From assembly GCA_019637815.1 (NCBI GenBank), contig JAHBUZ010000023.1:1-64000 (forward strand): DNA of 64,000 nt, given 5' to 3'. A program made the position numbers and the translations under genes. Below are positions 35,246 to 43,812 of this stretch, one piece after another (positions within the stretch are counted from its first letter, which is position 1; each line of letters begins with the position of its first letter). The notes under the pieces were generated by a model. That model was not told the origin of the DNA. It searched no databases and worked only from the letters and a program-made list of their open reading frames with translations. This DNA comes from Chloroflexota bacterium (lineage in GTDB: Bacteria; Chloroflexota; Limnocylindria; Limnocylindrales; CSP1-4).

Positions 35246-35844
35246 CGGACGCGGCGGTCACGGGGAAGTCGGACGCCGGCTGGCGTCACGCGAAGACGTC
35301 GCCGCCGGCCGGCGCCGCGCGGATGCGGACGATCTTCGGCACCGCCGCCGGCCGGCCCCACGGAGGCGGATGATCTTCGGCGCCGCCGAAGATCCCGCAA
35401 GCCGTCCCGAAGATCCTGCAAGCGACGCCGAAGATCGCCGCGCCCCACGGCCCCGAGGTCGCGCCACGCGCCGCCGATCGCGCCACGTGGCCGCAGGGGT
35501 GCCACGCACCGCCGATCGCGCCACGCCGCATGCCCGGTGCGGGCGCCACGCACCGCCGATCGCGCCACGCACCGATTGCGCCACGCGGCCCCGAGGTCGC
35601 ACCACGCGCGCACCGCGCACCGCCGATCGCGTCCGTGGTGCGCCGCGGCCACCCATCGTGCGGCGGGGCCCTGTCGCGCGCTGGACGGCCGGTGGTAGGG
35701 TGGCCCAGGGACGTCGATGCAGGCCCGGGGCGCCAGGGGGCCGGCACGCGACCCGGCCCGGGACGTCGACCGGGCCGTCACCCACACGGGCCCGGGACGC
35801 CCGCGGGGCCGCCACGCGACCAGCCCGCACAGGGAGACCCTCAG
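35246..35844. repeat. Repeat-rich intergenic region, no gene
   Basis: Two repeat families fill this 600-bp gap. Near 35331-35436 the 10-mer GATCTTCGGC or its complement occurs four or five times. From 35460 to 35640, ACGCACCGCCGATCGCGCC-type copies and two GGCCCCGAGGTCGC copies alternate. All long reading frames here are by-products of this composition. The promoter of the beta-helix protein must be at the right end; GGGAG at 35832-35836 is its ribosome site. Confidence 0.65.
35372..35394 (+). terminator. Perfect 10-bp hairpin downstream of the response regulator
   Basis: GATCTTCGGC (35372-35381) and GCCGAAGATC (35385-35394) pair perfectly around GCC. It lies 127 bases past the regulator stop. 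There is no T-run, so it may instead be one element of the surrounding repeats. Confidence 0.4.
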
Positions 35845-37197
35845 ATGCAGACCGCGCGATGCCCCAGCGTCGCGCGACCGCGCTCGCTGCCCGCCGTGTC
35901 GGGTGGTGTCGCCGTCGTGCTCGCCCTGCTCCTGCTCGGAGCCGCACCCCCGACACCGGCCGCCGCGGCCGGCACCACGTATCACGTCAGCTGCTCCGGG
36001 GATGACAGCGCCACCGGGCGGGGTTCCGCGCGGGCGTGGCGGACCCTCGGTCGGGCCTCGAAGGCCACGCTGCGCCCCGGCGACACGTTGCGTCTCCAGC
36101 GGGGATGCTCGTTCACGGGACCCCTCAAGGTGGCCTGGGCCGGCACCTCCAGCCAGCCCATCGTCATCCGCGCCTATGGCTCGGGCAGCGCGCCCATCAT
36201 CCGGAACGGGCCCTCGCAGGTGGAGGTCTCGGGCCGGCACCTCGTGATCCGCGACCTCGCGTTCCGGGCCAGCCCGGTGCGTCGTGACGCCGGCTGCGAG
36301 GACCAGCCGCTGGGCAACCGATACGGTGTCCGGGTGCGACCTGGCGCCCACCACGTGCGGATCCGCGGTTCGCACTTCCGCGACCTCCAGCTGGGTGTCT
36401 GGGTGGAATCGGGCGCCCACCACGTGCGCGTCCTGCGCAACGAGTTCGTGGACGTGGACTTCCTGCACGAGGACGCCACCAACGGAGCCGGTGCCGTGGC
36501 CATCGCCATCCACGGTGACCACAGCGAGATCGCCTGGAACCGCATCCGGGGCAGCGACGCCTGCTCCCGACCGTACGGCCGGGACGGCGCGGCCATCGAC
36601 ATCTATGGCGGTCGCGGCACGACCATCCATCACAACATCGCGCTGGACAACCACGCGTTCCTGGAGTTGGGCACGGACCAGAACGACGGCTCGCTCGCAC
36701 GGGACACGCTCGTGGCATACAACGAGGTGCGCTCGCGGCTCCCGATCGCCAACTACCTCGTGGTGCGGGGTGGTGGCCGCTACGGCCCCAACCCGAACAC
36801 CGTGATCCGCCACGACAGCGTGTATCTCTCCGGCGCGGAGAGCTATGCCATCCAGTGCACGCCGGGCTGCACATCGGGGATCCTGACCATGCGCGACACC
36901 ATCATCTGGGCGCGCGACCGGGTGGGCTTCATCGACGGCAGCTGGGCGGAGTCCCGGAACATCTTCTGGAGCCCCACCCGCCCGAACCTGTGGTTCCCCA
37001 TCGCATCGACGAGCGTCCACGGGGACCCGCGCTTCGTGGACGCGGCCGCCGGTGACCTGCGACTGCGCGCGAACAGCCCGGGTGTCGATCGCGGGGGTGC
37101 CCCACCGACCCTGCCGGGCGGCGCCGTGGACCTCGCCGGCAGGAAGGTGCCCCAGGGGGCGCGCCCGGACATCGGGGCGTGGGAACGCCCGAGGTAG
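35845..37197 (+). CDS. Secreted right-handed beta-helix protein
   Basis: The 450-residue protein has a signal peptide (VSGGVAVVLALLLLGAAPPT, cleavage near AAAAGTTYHV). The mature part is a parallel beta-helix: GDTLRLQRGC, SGRHLVIRDLAFR, GAHHVRIRGSHFRDLQ, GAHHVRVLRNEFVDV, HSEIAWNRIRG, GTTIHHNIALDN, ending in GDLRLRANSPGVDRG and PDIGAWERP, the end typical of choice-of-anchor-Q and pectate-lyase-like proteins. It could bind or cleave a polysaccharide; catalytic residues are not identifiable. ATG 35845 has GGGAG upstream. Confidence 0.85.
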   Translation: MQTARCPSVARPRSLPAVSGGVAVVLALLLLGAAPPTPAAAAGTTYHVSCSGDDSATGRGSARAWRTLGRASKATLRPGDTLRLQRGCSFTGPLKVAWAGTSSQPIVIRAYGSGSAPIIRNGPSQVEVSGRHLVIRDLAFRASPVRRDAGCEDQPLGNRYGVRVRPGAHHVRIRGSHFRDLQLGVWVESGAHHVRVLRNEFVDVDFLHEDATNGAGAVAIAIHGDHSEIAWNRIRGSDACSRPYGRDGAAIDIYGGRGTTIHHNIALDNHAFLELGTDQNDGSLARDTLVAYNEVRSRLPIANYLVVRGGGRYGPNPNTVIRHDSVYLSGAESYAIQCTPGCTSGILTMRDTIIWARDRVGFIDGSWAESRNIFWSPTRPNLWFPIASTSVHGDPRFVDAAAGDLRLRANSPGVDRGGAPPTLPGGAVDLAGRKVPQGARPDIGAWERPR

Positions 37198-37203
37198 GCG
37201 CGA

Positions 37204-37244
37204 CGTCCGGGGAGGGCGGCGGCGCCCACGGGGAACCCCGGACG
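37204..37244 (+). terminator. Hairpin after the beta-helix gene
   Basis: CGTCCGGGG (37204-37212) pairs with CCCCGGACG (37236-37244), a 9-bp stem with an internal GGCGGCGGCGCC that can fold further. It starts seven bases past the stop codon. Confidence 0.5.
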
Positions 37245-37338
37245 GCAGCCCGAGCCGACCGGGTCGCGCTCGGTGGTACCGTGCGTGCTGGACACGCGGC
37301 CGCCCATCCCGGACCGCGGACACAGGGAGGATGCGCGG

Positions 37339-39534
37339 ATGTCGGGTGATGGGGATCGGGGCGTGCCCCGGATGCTGACGCGGCCGGTCTCCCGACGCAC
37401 GTTCCTCCGGGCCGCCACGGGAACGGCCGTGGGCGTCCTCGGCGCACAGGCGGTGGGAGCCGCCTCACTGGTACCGGCCGGGCCGCCGCCGAGCGTCACG
37501 CTGGACGCGGTCAGCCCGATCGAGGACCTCGCCTGGGCCCTCGACTACGATCTCGAGCGCATCTTCCGCTTCGTCTCGGACGAGATCGCATACGAGCCGT
37601 ATGCGGGGGCGCTGCGAGGCGCCCGGGGCACCCTCGAGACACGCGCCGGCAACGCCGTGGACAAGACGACCCTCCTGGCGGCCCTGCTCGATGCCGCGCA
37701 CGTCGAGTATCGGTTCGTGGAGGGGACGCTCGCGGACGAGGCGATGGACGCGCTGCGGAGCAGCTGGCTCATCGATGCCGCCACGGTCGACGCCCGCACG
37801 ACCGCGGTCCTCCAGGGCGCGACCGACGCGGAGCCCCTGCCTGCGCCGAACGGCTCGCCGCTCCCGGTCGATGCCCTGCCCGCGGACGCCCGGGCGCTGC
37901 TGGCCCAGGCCGTCGCCGACGAGGACCAGGTGGTCACTGCGACGACGCGCATGGTCGATGCGGGTCATCGGACCATCCTGGACGCGCTCGCCGCGCGTGG
38001 CATCGCGGTGCCCGGGACGCCCGACGACCTGCCGGCCCTGGAGCACGAGCGACACGTCTGGCTGCGTGCGCGCTGGGGGAGCGGGCAGCTGGACCTGGAC
38101 CCCACCCTGGCGGGCAGTGAGGCAGGCACGATGATCGCGACACCCGTGGCGACCGATCTCGCCGCCATCCCGGACGACCTGCGACATCGCGTGGAGATCC
38201 GGGTCACGGTGGAGCGCATCGCCGCCGACGCGCTCGAGCAGGAGGTCATCCTGGAGCACGTCGCCTTCGCGGACGAGCTCGCGGGCCAGCCGATGGTGCT
38301 GGGTCATGACCAGCCCGAGGGGCTGGAGGGCCTGGGCCTGGGCATCGGCCAGATGCTCTCGGGCGCGACCGCGTATCAGCCGGTGCTCCAGGTGGCCAGC
38401 ACCATCATCGTGGGGCAGGTCGGCATCAGCCTCGGTGGGGGTGGCGGGATCCTGGACGCCTTCGGGGAGGATGGATCGGACGGTCGTGACGGGGAGGCGA
38501 CGGCGGAGTGGCTCCAGGTCGTGACGACCGGACCGGACGGAGCCCGGAGCGTGGCCGATCGGGTGCTGTTCGACCGGATCGGAGCGGAGCAGCGCGCCGC
38601 AGGGCCCATCGATGTGACGACCATCCCACGCATCGAGCTGACGCCGCTGGCCCCCGACGGCCCCGCCGACTTCGCGCCCGCGCGGGCGATCCACTTCCTG
38701 GCGGTCACGACGGGCAGCACCAGCCCGCGCCTCGCCGAGGGCATCGATGACGATGACGGGTCCGTCTGGCCGCTCCACGTGGTGCCCTACCTGTACCACC
38801 TCGCCCGCGACGCGGCGAGTGCCGCGATCACCGCCGAACGTGGGGTCCGCCTGTTCCCCGACGGCCCCAACGTGGTCCGCTACAGCCTCGAGATGACGCC
38901 CGGCACCACCGACGGCTCCTATCAGGCAGCGCTCGACATCCTCGCCCGGAGCGTCCGGACCGCGTCCGTGGTGGGTGCACCGACGGAGACGGCACCGGGT
39001 GTCCTGGCGGGTGTCCTGGGTCATGCCCTCGAGCGGGTGGTCATGGGCGCTGCGGACCAGGCCAGCGAGGACCAGGACGTGAGCGTGGGCGCGCTGTTCG
39101 ATGCGGCGGCCGAGCAGGGCATCGCGACCATCGTGCTCGCGCCCGGGGATGACCTCGCAGCCCTGCCCTATGGGGCCCAGGCGCTGGCGACGCTGCAGGC
39201 GGCGCTCGAGGAGGGCCTCGTCGCGATCGGCCCGGCGTATCCCGTGACCATCGGCGGCTCCGAGCGGGTCGGTTGGTGGCTCCTGGACCCGGCGACCGGG
39301 CGCGTGACGGACCGGATGGACGACGGGCGCGGCGCGTCCATGGTGGAGACGGCGATCCAGCACTACACCGCGTTCCTGGCTCGGCACCCGTATCTCAAGC
39401 TGGGCCTGTGTGTCGCCCTCACCATCAAGGCGCTCCTGAGCCTGCTCGAGTTCCAGAGTGGCGGCAATCCGGCCAAGGGCGTGCTGGGCGCCGTGAGCTA
39501 TGGCGGCAAGCTGCGGACCATCGCCTGCGCATGA
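37339..39534 (+). CDS. Tat-exported transglutaminase-like protein
   Basis: The 731-residue protein begins with a twin-arginine signal (VSRRTFLRAATGTAVGVLGA). Residues about 65-140 resemble a transglutaminase-like core (DLERIFRFVSDEIAYEPY, GTLETRAGNAVDKTTLLAAL, VEYRFVEGTL). The usual catalytic Cys is Ala in the GNAVD position, so protease or amidase activity is doubtful. The rest (~600 residues) is mostly unassigned, with a Gly-rich stretch (ISLGGGGGILDAFG) and a C-terminal hydrophobic segment (YLKLGLCVALTIKALLSLLE). ATG 37339 has AGGGAGG eight bases upstream. It may act in cell-envelope or protein-scaffold functions. Confidence 0.65.
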   Translation: MSGDGDRGVPRMLTRPVSRRTFLRAATGTAVGVLGAQAVGAASLVPAGPPPSVTLDAVSPIEDLAWALDYDLERIFRFVSDEIAYEPYAGALRGARGTLETRAGNAVDKTTLLAALLDAAHVEYRFVEGTLADEAMDALRSSWLIDAATVDARTTAVLQGATDAEPLPAPNGSPLPVDALPADARALLAQAVADEDQVVTATTRMVDAGHRTILDALAARGIAVPGTPDDLPALEHERHVWLRARWGSGQLDLDPTLAGSEAGTMIATPVATDLAAIPDDLRHRVEIRVTVERIAADALEQEVILEHVAFADELAGQPMVLGHDQPEGLEGLGLGIGQMLSGATAYQPVLQVASTIIVGQVGISLGGGGGILDAFGEDGSDGRDGEATAEWLQVVTTGPDGARSVADRVLFDRIGAEQRAAGPIDVTTIPRIELTPLAPDGPADFAPARAIHFLAVTTGSTSPRLAEGIDDDDGSVWPLHVVPYLYHLARDAASAAITAERGVRLFPDGPNVVRYSLEMTPGTTDGSYQAALDILARSVRTASVVGAPTETAPGVLAGVLGHALERVVMGAADQASEDQDVSVGALFDAAAEQGIATIVLAPGDDLAALPYGAQALATLQAALEEGLVAIGPAYPVTIGGSERVGWWLLDPATGRVTDRMDDGRGASMVETAIQHYTAFLARHPYLKLGLCVALTIKALLSLLEFQSGGNPAKGVLGAVSYGGKLRTIACA

Positions 39535-39550
39535 TCGGGACGGGGCCATC

Positions 39551-39580
39551 TGGACGCATATCGAACGGGTGTTCTATCAT
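39551..39580 (+). promoter_or_regulatory. Candidate dnaE promoter
   Basis: TATCAT (39575-39580) is a good -10 box; TGGACG (39551-39556), 18 bp upstream, is a partial -35. The GTG start of dnaE is at 39694, with GGGGA just before it. Confidence 0.4.
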
Positions 39581-39693
39581 GCGGGTCGGTCCTGGCCGGG
39601 TCGTACGGCCGGCGGGACCGGCCACCCCGATCGGCGGATCCGGGGTAGCATCGGCGGGCACGTGAGGACACACGAGGAGAGGGCAGGGGACCG

Positions 39694-42600
39694 GTGACCG
39701 TCGCGCCCAACGACTTCACCCATCTCCATGTCCACACGGAGTTCAGCCTGCTCGATGGGTTGGGTCGGATCGATGACCTGACCACGGAGGCCCAGCAGCT
39801 GGGCTTCGATTCGCTCGCCATCACGGACCACGGCGCCCTGTACGGCGCGGTCGCCTTCTACCAGGCCTGCACCTCGAAGGGCATCAAGCCCATCGTCGGC
39901 GTGGAGACGTATGTCGCGCGTCGCTCGATGACGGACCGGGAGGGCAGCAAGGACTCCCAGCCCTTCCACCTGGTGCTGCTGGCCAAGGACTGGACGGGCT
40001 ACCAGAACCTGTGCCGCATCGTCACGGATGCCCACGTCGACGGCTACTACTACAAGCCGCGCATCGACCGGGACTACCTCGCCCAGCACAGCCAGGGGCT
40101 CATCGGCCTGTCCGCGTGCCTCGGCGGCGAGATCCCGCGGGCGCTCGAGACGGACGACTGGGAGAGCGCCCGGCGACTGGCCGGCCAGTACGGCGATATC
40201 TTCGGTCCGGACGGCTTCTACCTGGAGCTCCAGGACCACGGCATCCCCGAGCAGCGGCGTCTCAACGAGCAGCTGCTGCGGCTGGCGCCGGAGACGGGTC
40301 TGCCACTCGTGCTCACCAATGACCTCCACTACGTCCGCCAGTCCCAGCACGATGCGCACGATGCGCTGCTGTGCATCGGTACCGGATCCACGCTGGACGA
40401 TCCCAAGCGATTCCGGATCGACGGGGATCAGCACTACCTGAAGTCCGCGGAGCAGATGGCGCGGCTGCTGCCGGACCTGCCGGAGGCGATCCGCAACACG
40501 CGGCGCATCGCGGAGATGACGGACCTCCGGATGGAGTTCGGGAAGCTCAAGCTGCCCCACTTCCCGGTGCCCGACGGGCACACCGTGGAGAGCTGGCTGC
40601 GCGAGGAGTGCCAGCGGGGCCTCGAGCGGCGGTACGGGACCGTCACCGCGGAGATCCAGCGACGGCTCGACTACGAGCTGGGGATCATCATCCAGATGGG
40701 CTACGCGGGCTACTTCCTCATCGTGGCCGACTTCGTCCGGTTCGCCCGGGAGCAGCGCATCGCGACGACGTGTCGAGGCTCCGCACCGGGCTCGATCGTG
40801 ACCTACACCCTGGGCATCACGCCCGTGGATCCGATCGCGTACCAGCTGCCCTTCGAGCGCTTCCTCAACCCGGACCGCGTGACGATGCCGGACATCGACG
40901 TGGACTTCGAGGACAGCCGTCGGGACGAGGTCATCAGCTACGTCACCCGCAAGTACGGCTCGGACCACGTCGCCCAGATCATCACGTTCGGCACGATGCT
41001 CGCGCGCGCCGCCATCAGGGACGTGGGTCGGGTGCTCGGGCTGGGGTATGGCGAGGTGGACCGCATCGCGAAGGCGGTTCCCAACCAGCTCGGCATCAAG
41101 CTGGAGGAGGCGCTCCAGATGGCGCCGCCGCTCAAGGAGATGTACGACACGGACGCGACCGTGCATCGGCTCATCGACCTCGCCCAGCAGGTGGAGGGGG
41201 TCTCGCGCAACGCGTCCACCCACGCGGCCGGCGTGGTCATCAGCCGTGAGCCGCTCACGGAGCTGATGCCGCTCCAGAAGGCCACCAACTCGGACGCGCT
41301 CATGACGCAGTACGAGATGCACGGCGTGGAGGCGCTCGGTCTGCTCAAGTTCGACTTCCTGGGCCTCTCCAACCTGACCATCCTGCGCGCGGCGGTGGAC
41401 CTCATCTCGCAGCACCGGGGCATCGAGCGCATCGACCTCGACCGCATCCCGCTGGACGATGCGAAGACGTTCGAGCTGCTGTCCTCGGGTGAGACCACGG
41501 GCGTGTTCCAGCTGGAGTCCGCGGGCATGCGCCGCTACATCCGCGAGCTGCGCCCGACGTCGGTGTATGACCTCGCGGCCATGGTGGCGCTCTTCCGGCC
41601 CGGGCCCATGGACAACATCCCGGCCTACATCCGGCGCAAGCACGGCCAGGAGACGGTCACGTATCTCCATCCGCTCCTGGAGCCGTACCTCGAGAAGACG
41701 TACGGCATCTTCGTGTACCAGGAGGACATCATGGCCGCCGCCATCGCGCTGGGCGGCTTCACGGGCCCGGAGGCGGACACCCTGGGCTATGCCATCCGCA
41801 AGAAGAAGTCGGACGTGCTCCAGGCACAGCGCGGCAAGTTCGTGAGCCAGGCAGCGGAACGAGGCGTGGAGCCGCAGGTCATCGATGCGGTGTTCAAGGC
41901 GTTCGAGCCGTTCGAGCGCTACGGCTTCAACAAGGCCCATGCCACGTGCTATGGCCTCATCGCGTACCAGACCGCGTATCTCAAGGCGAACTACCCGGTC
42001 GAGTACATGACCGCGGTGCTGACCGCCTTCCGGGACAACACGGACAAGGTCGCGGGGGCCGTCGCCGAGTGTCGACGCCTGGGCATCGCGGTGCTGCCGC
42101 CGGACATCCATCGGAGCGGCCTCCACTTCACGGTGGAGGGGGAGGCCATCCGCTTCGGGCTGCTCGCGGTCAAGAACGTGGGCCAGGGCGCCATCGAGTC
42201 GATCGTGGCCACCCGGGAGGCGGACGGCGAGTTCCGTTCGCTCGCGGACCTGTGTGGGCGAGTGGACCTGCGGCTGGTCAACAAGCGGGTGCTGGAATCG
42301 CTGGTGAAGGTGGGCGCGTTGTCCGCCTTCGGCCACCCGGCCCAGCTGCTGCTGGCGCTCGATGACGCCATCGCCTATGGCCAGGCCGAGCAGCGGGACC
42401 GCATCTCCGGACAGGGGTCGCTGTTCGCGGACCTGGGTGGCGGCGAGGACACGCTGGAGCGACCACTGCCGTCCGCGACCGAGGCGCCCTCACGGGAGCG
42501 CTCGCGCTGGGAGAAGGAGCTCCTGGGGCTGTATCTCTCGGATCATCCGCTGGGTGACCTCGCATCGGAGATGGGTCGCTACGTGAACGCGTGGTCCTCC

Positions 42601-43764
42601 GACGTGGGTGAGGAGATGGACCAGCAGCGCGTCGTGCTCGGCGGCGTGGTCACGGGCCTGCGGACCGTCATCACGCGAGCCAAGGCGACCATGGCCGTGG
42701 CCACGCTCGAGGATCTCCAGGGCGCCACGGAGATCATCGTGTTCCCCAAGACGTACGAGGAGACCGCGAGCACCTGGGTGGATGACGCGCTGCTGCTCGT
42801 GGCGGGCCGCATCGACCACAAGGGCGAGGAGACCGTCCTGCTCGCCGATTCGGTGTGGACCTGGGAGCAGGTCCAGGCGATGGGCGCGGATGCGTTCGGG
42901 GCGGCGGTCGCGGCCGGGGAGCGCGGTCGGCGTGGTCGTCCGGGCGGCAACGGCGGCGATGGTCGGTCGGGCGGCTGGAACGGCAACGGTGGTGGCGAGG
43001 GCCGGGGCGGCAACGGCGGTGGCTGGTCACGCGGACCGGGCGCGTCGAACGGCGGCCCGCGGGGCGGCGAGCGTGGACGCGTGCCGGTGCCCGTGGGGGA
43101 TGGTGGTCGGGCACCGGTCGCGGTCCGGCCCCAGGCCGTGGCGATGCCTGTGGAGCCGCTCGTGCGCATCGTGCCCCTCGTGTCACCCCTGCGGGGTGGC
43201 GAGGTGACCGGCACGATCGAGGTCGTGGTGCGGGCCGGCAGCGCCCCACCGGTGGCGGTCCCCGCGGCGGCGATCGGAGCGTCACCGGCCGCCGGTACGC
43301 CCGGATCGGTGCCGCCTGGTGGTGCCGTGGGACCGGTGTCGGTAGCGCCTCCGGGCCCCGTGTCCGTCGACCCGGTCGATCGCGGCGCGCCCGCGCCCGG
43401 CGGTGGCATCCCGGCGGGCGACCCCATGGACGACCGGGATGACGAGCCGCCGTGGCCCGAGGAGGCACAGCGCCGCGAGGTGGCCGCAGCCGCTGCCGTC
43501 ACCACCCCCCTCGAGGCCGCGGCCGGCCGGACGCTCCACGTCCGGTTCGGGCAGGTGCCCGTCGATCGTCTCTCGGCCGCGTTCGGCGAGCTGCGTGAGG
43601 TCCTGGGCGCACATCCGGGTGACACCCCGGTCGTGCTCCACGTGCCGGCGGGCGGTGGACGCGTCCAGCCGATGCAGCTGCGCTCCGGCGTCGCCTATGA
43701 CGCGGATCTCCTCGCCGACATCGAGCGGCGCGTGGGCTCGGTCGCCCGGGTCGGCCTGGGGTGA
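39694..43764 (+). CDS. dnaE: DNA polymerase III alpha subunit
   Basis: The 1356-residue replicative polymerase has an N-terminal PHP domain (FTHLHVHTEFSLLDG), the palm motif PDIDVDFEDSRRDEVI near residue 400, CRGSAPGSIVTYTLG, GLLKFDFLGLSNLTIL, the helix-hairpin-helix region and an OB fold (VVLGGVVTGLRTVI, ATEIIVFPKTYEE). After the OB fold an unusual ~195-residue Gly/Pro/Ala-rich linker (about 1076-1272) leads to a small C-terminal domain (LHVRFGQVPVDRLSAAFGEL) that probably contacts the clamp loader. The usual length is about 1160, so the linker explains the excess. GTG 39694 has a GGGGA site. Confidence 0.96.
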   Translation: MTVAPNDFTHLHVHTEFSLLDGLGRIDDLTTEAQQLGFDSLAITDHGALYGAVAFYQACTSKGIKPIVGVETYVARRSMTDREGSKDSQPFHLVLLAKDWTGYQNLCRIVTDAHVDGYYYKPRIDRDYLAQHSQGLIGLSACLGGEIPRALETDDWESARRLAGQYGDIFGPDGFYLELQDHGIPEQRRLNEQLLRLAPETGLPLVLTNDLHYVRQSQHDAHDALLCIGTGSTLDDPKRFRIDGDQHYLKSAEQMARLLPDLPEAIRNTRRIAEMTDLRMEFGKLKLPHFPVPDGHTVESWLREECQRGLERRYGTVTAEIQRRLDYELGIIIQMGYAGYFLIVADFVRFAREQRIATTCRGSAPGSIVTYTLGITPVDPIAYQLPFERFLNPDRVTMPDIDVDFEDSRRDEVISYVTRKYGSDHVAQIITFGTMLARAAIRDVGRVLGLGYGEVDRIAKAVPNQLGIKLEEALQMAPPLKEMYDTDATVHRLIDLAQQVEGVSRNASTHAAGVVISREPLTELMPLQKATNSDALMTQYEMHGVEALGLLKFDFLGLSNLTILRAAVDLISQHRGIERIDLDRIPLDDAKTFELLSSGETTGVFQLESAGMRRYIRELRPTSVYDLAAMVALFRPGPMDNIPAYIRRKHGQETVTYLHPLLEPYLEKTYGIFVYQEDIMAAAIALGGFTGPEADTLGYAIRKKKSDVLQAQRGKFVSQAAERGVEPQVIDAVFKAFEPFERYGFNKAHATCYGLIAYQTAYLKANYPVEYMTAVLTAFRDNTDKVAGAVAECRRLGIAVLPPDIHRSGLHFTVEGEAIRFGLLAVKNVGQGAIESIVATREADGEFRSLADLCGRVDLRLVNKRVLESLVKVGALSAFGHPAQLLLALDDAIAYGQAEQRDRISGQGSLFADLGGGEDTLERPLPSATEAPSRERSRWEKELLGLYLSDHPLGDLASEMGRYVNAWSSDVGEEMDQQRVVLGGVVTGLRTVITRAKATMAVATLEDLQGATEIIVFPKTYEETASTWVDDALLLVAGRIDHKGEETVLLADSVWTWEQVQAMGADAFGAAVAAGERGRRGRPGGNGGDGRSGGWNGNGGGEGRGGNGGGWSRGPGASNGGPRGGERGRVPVPVGDGGRAPVAVRPQAVAMPVEPLVRIVPLVSPLRGGEVTGTIEVVVRAGSAPPVAVPAAAIGASPAAGTPGSVPPGGAVGPVSVAPPGPVSVDPVDRGAPAPGGGIPAGDPMDDRDDEPPWPEEAQRREVAAAAAVTTPLEAAAGRTLHVRFGQVPVDRLSAAFGELREVLGAHPGDTPVVLHVPAGGGRVQPMQLRSGVAYDADLLADIERRVGSVARVGLG

Positions 43765-43812
43765 CCCGCTCGGCCGTCGGTCGAGTGTCCCTGGCCGGCG
43801 GCCCGCCTGCCG

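Noticed and set aside
34891..37323. An 810-codon minus-strand open frame through the repeats and the beta-helix gene
   Set aside because: It runs through low-complexity repeats and antisense of a clear secreted protein; no start or motif.
37465..39549. A 694-codon minus-strand open frame opposite the transglutaminase-like gene
   Set aside because: No domain, high His/Arg/Gln antisense composition and no ribosome site.
39577..42336. A 919-codon open frame antisense to dnaE
   Set aside because: It mirrors dnaE codon structure, has no domain, and dnaE is certain.
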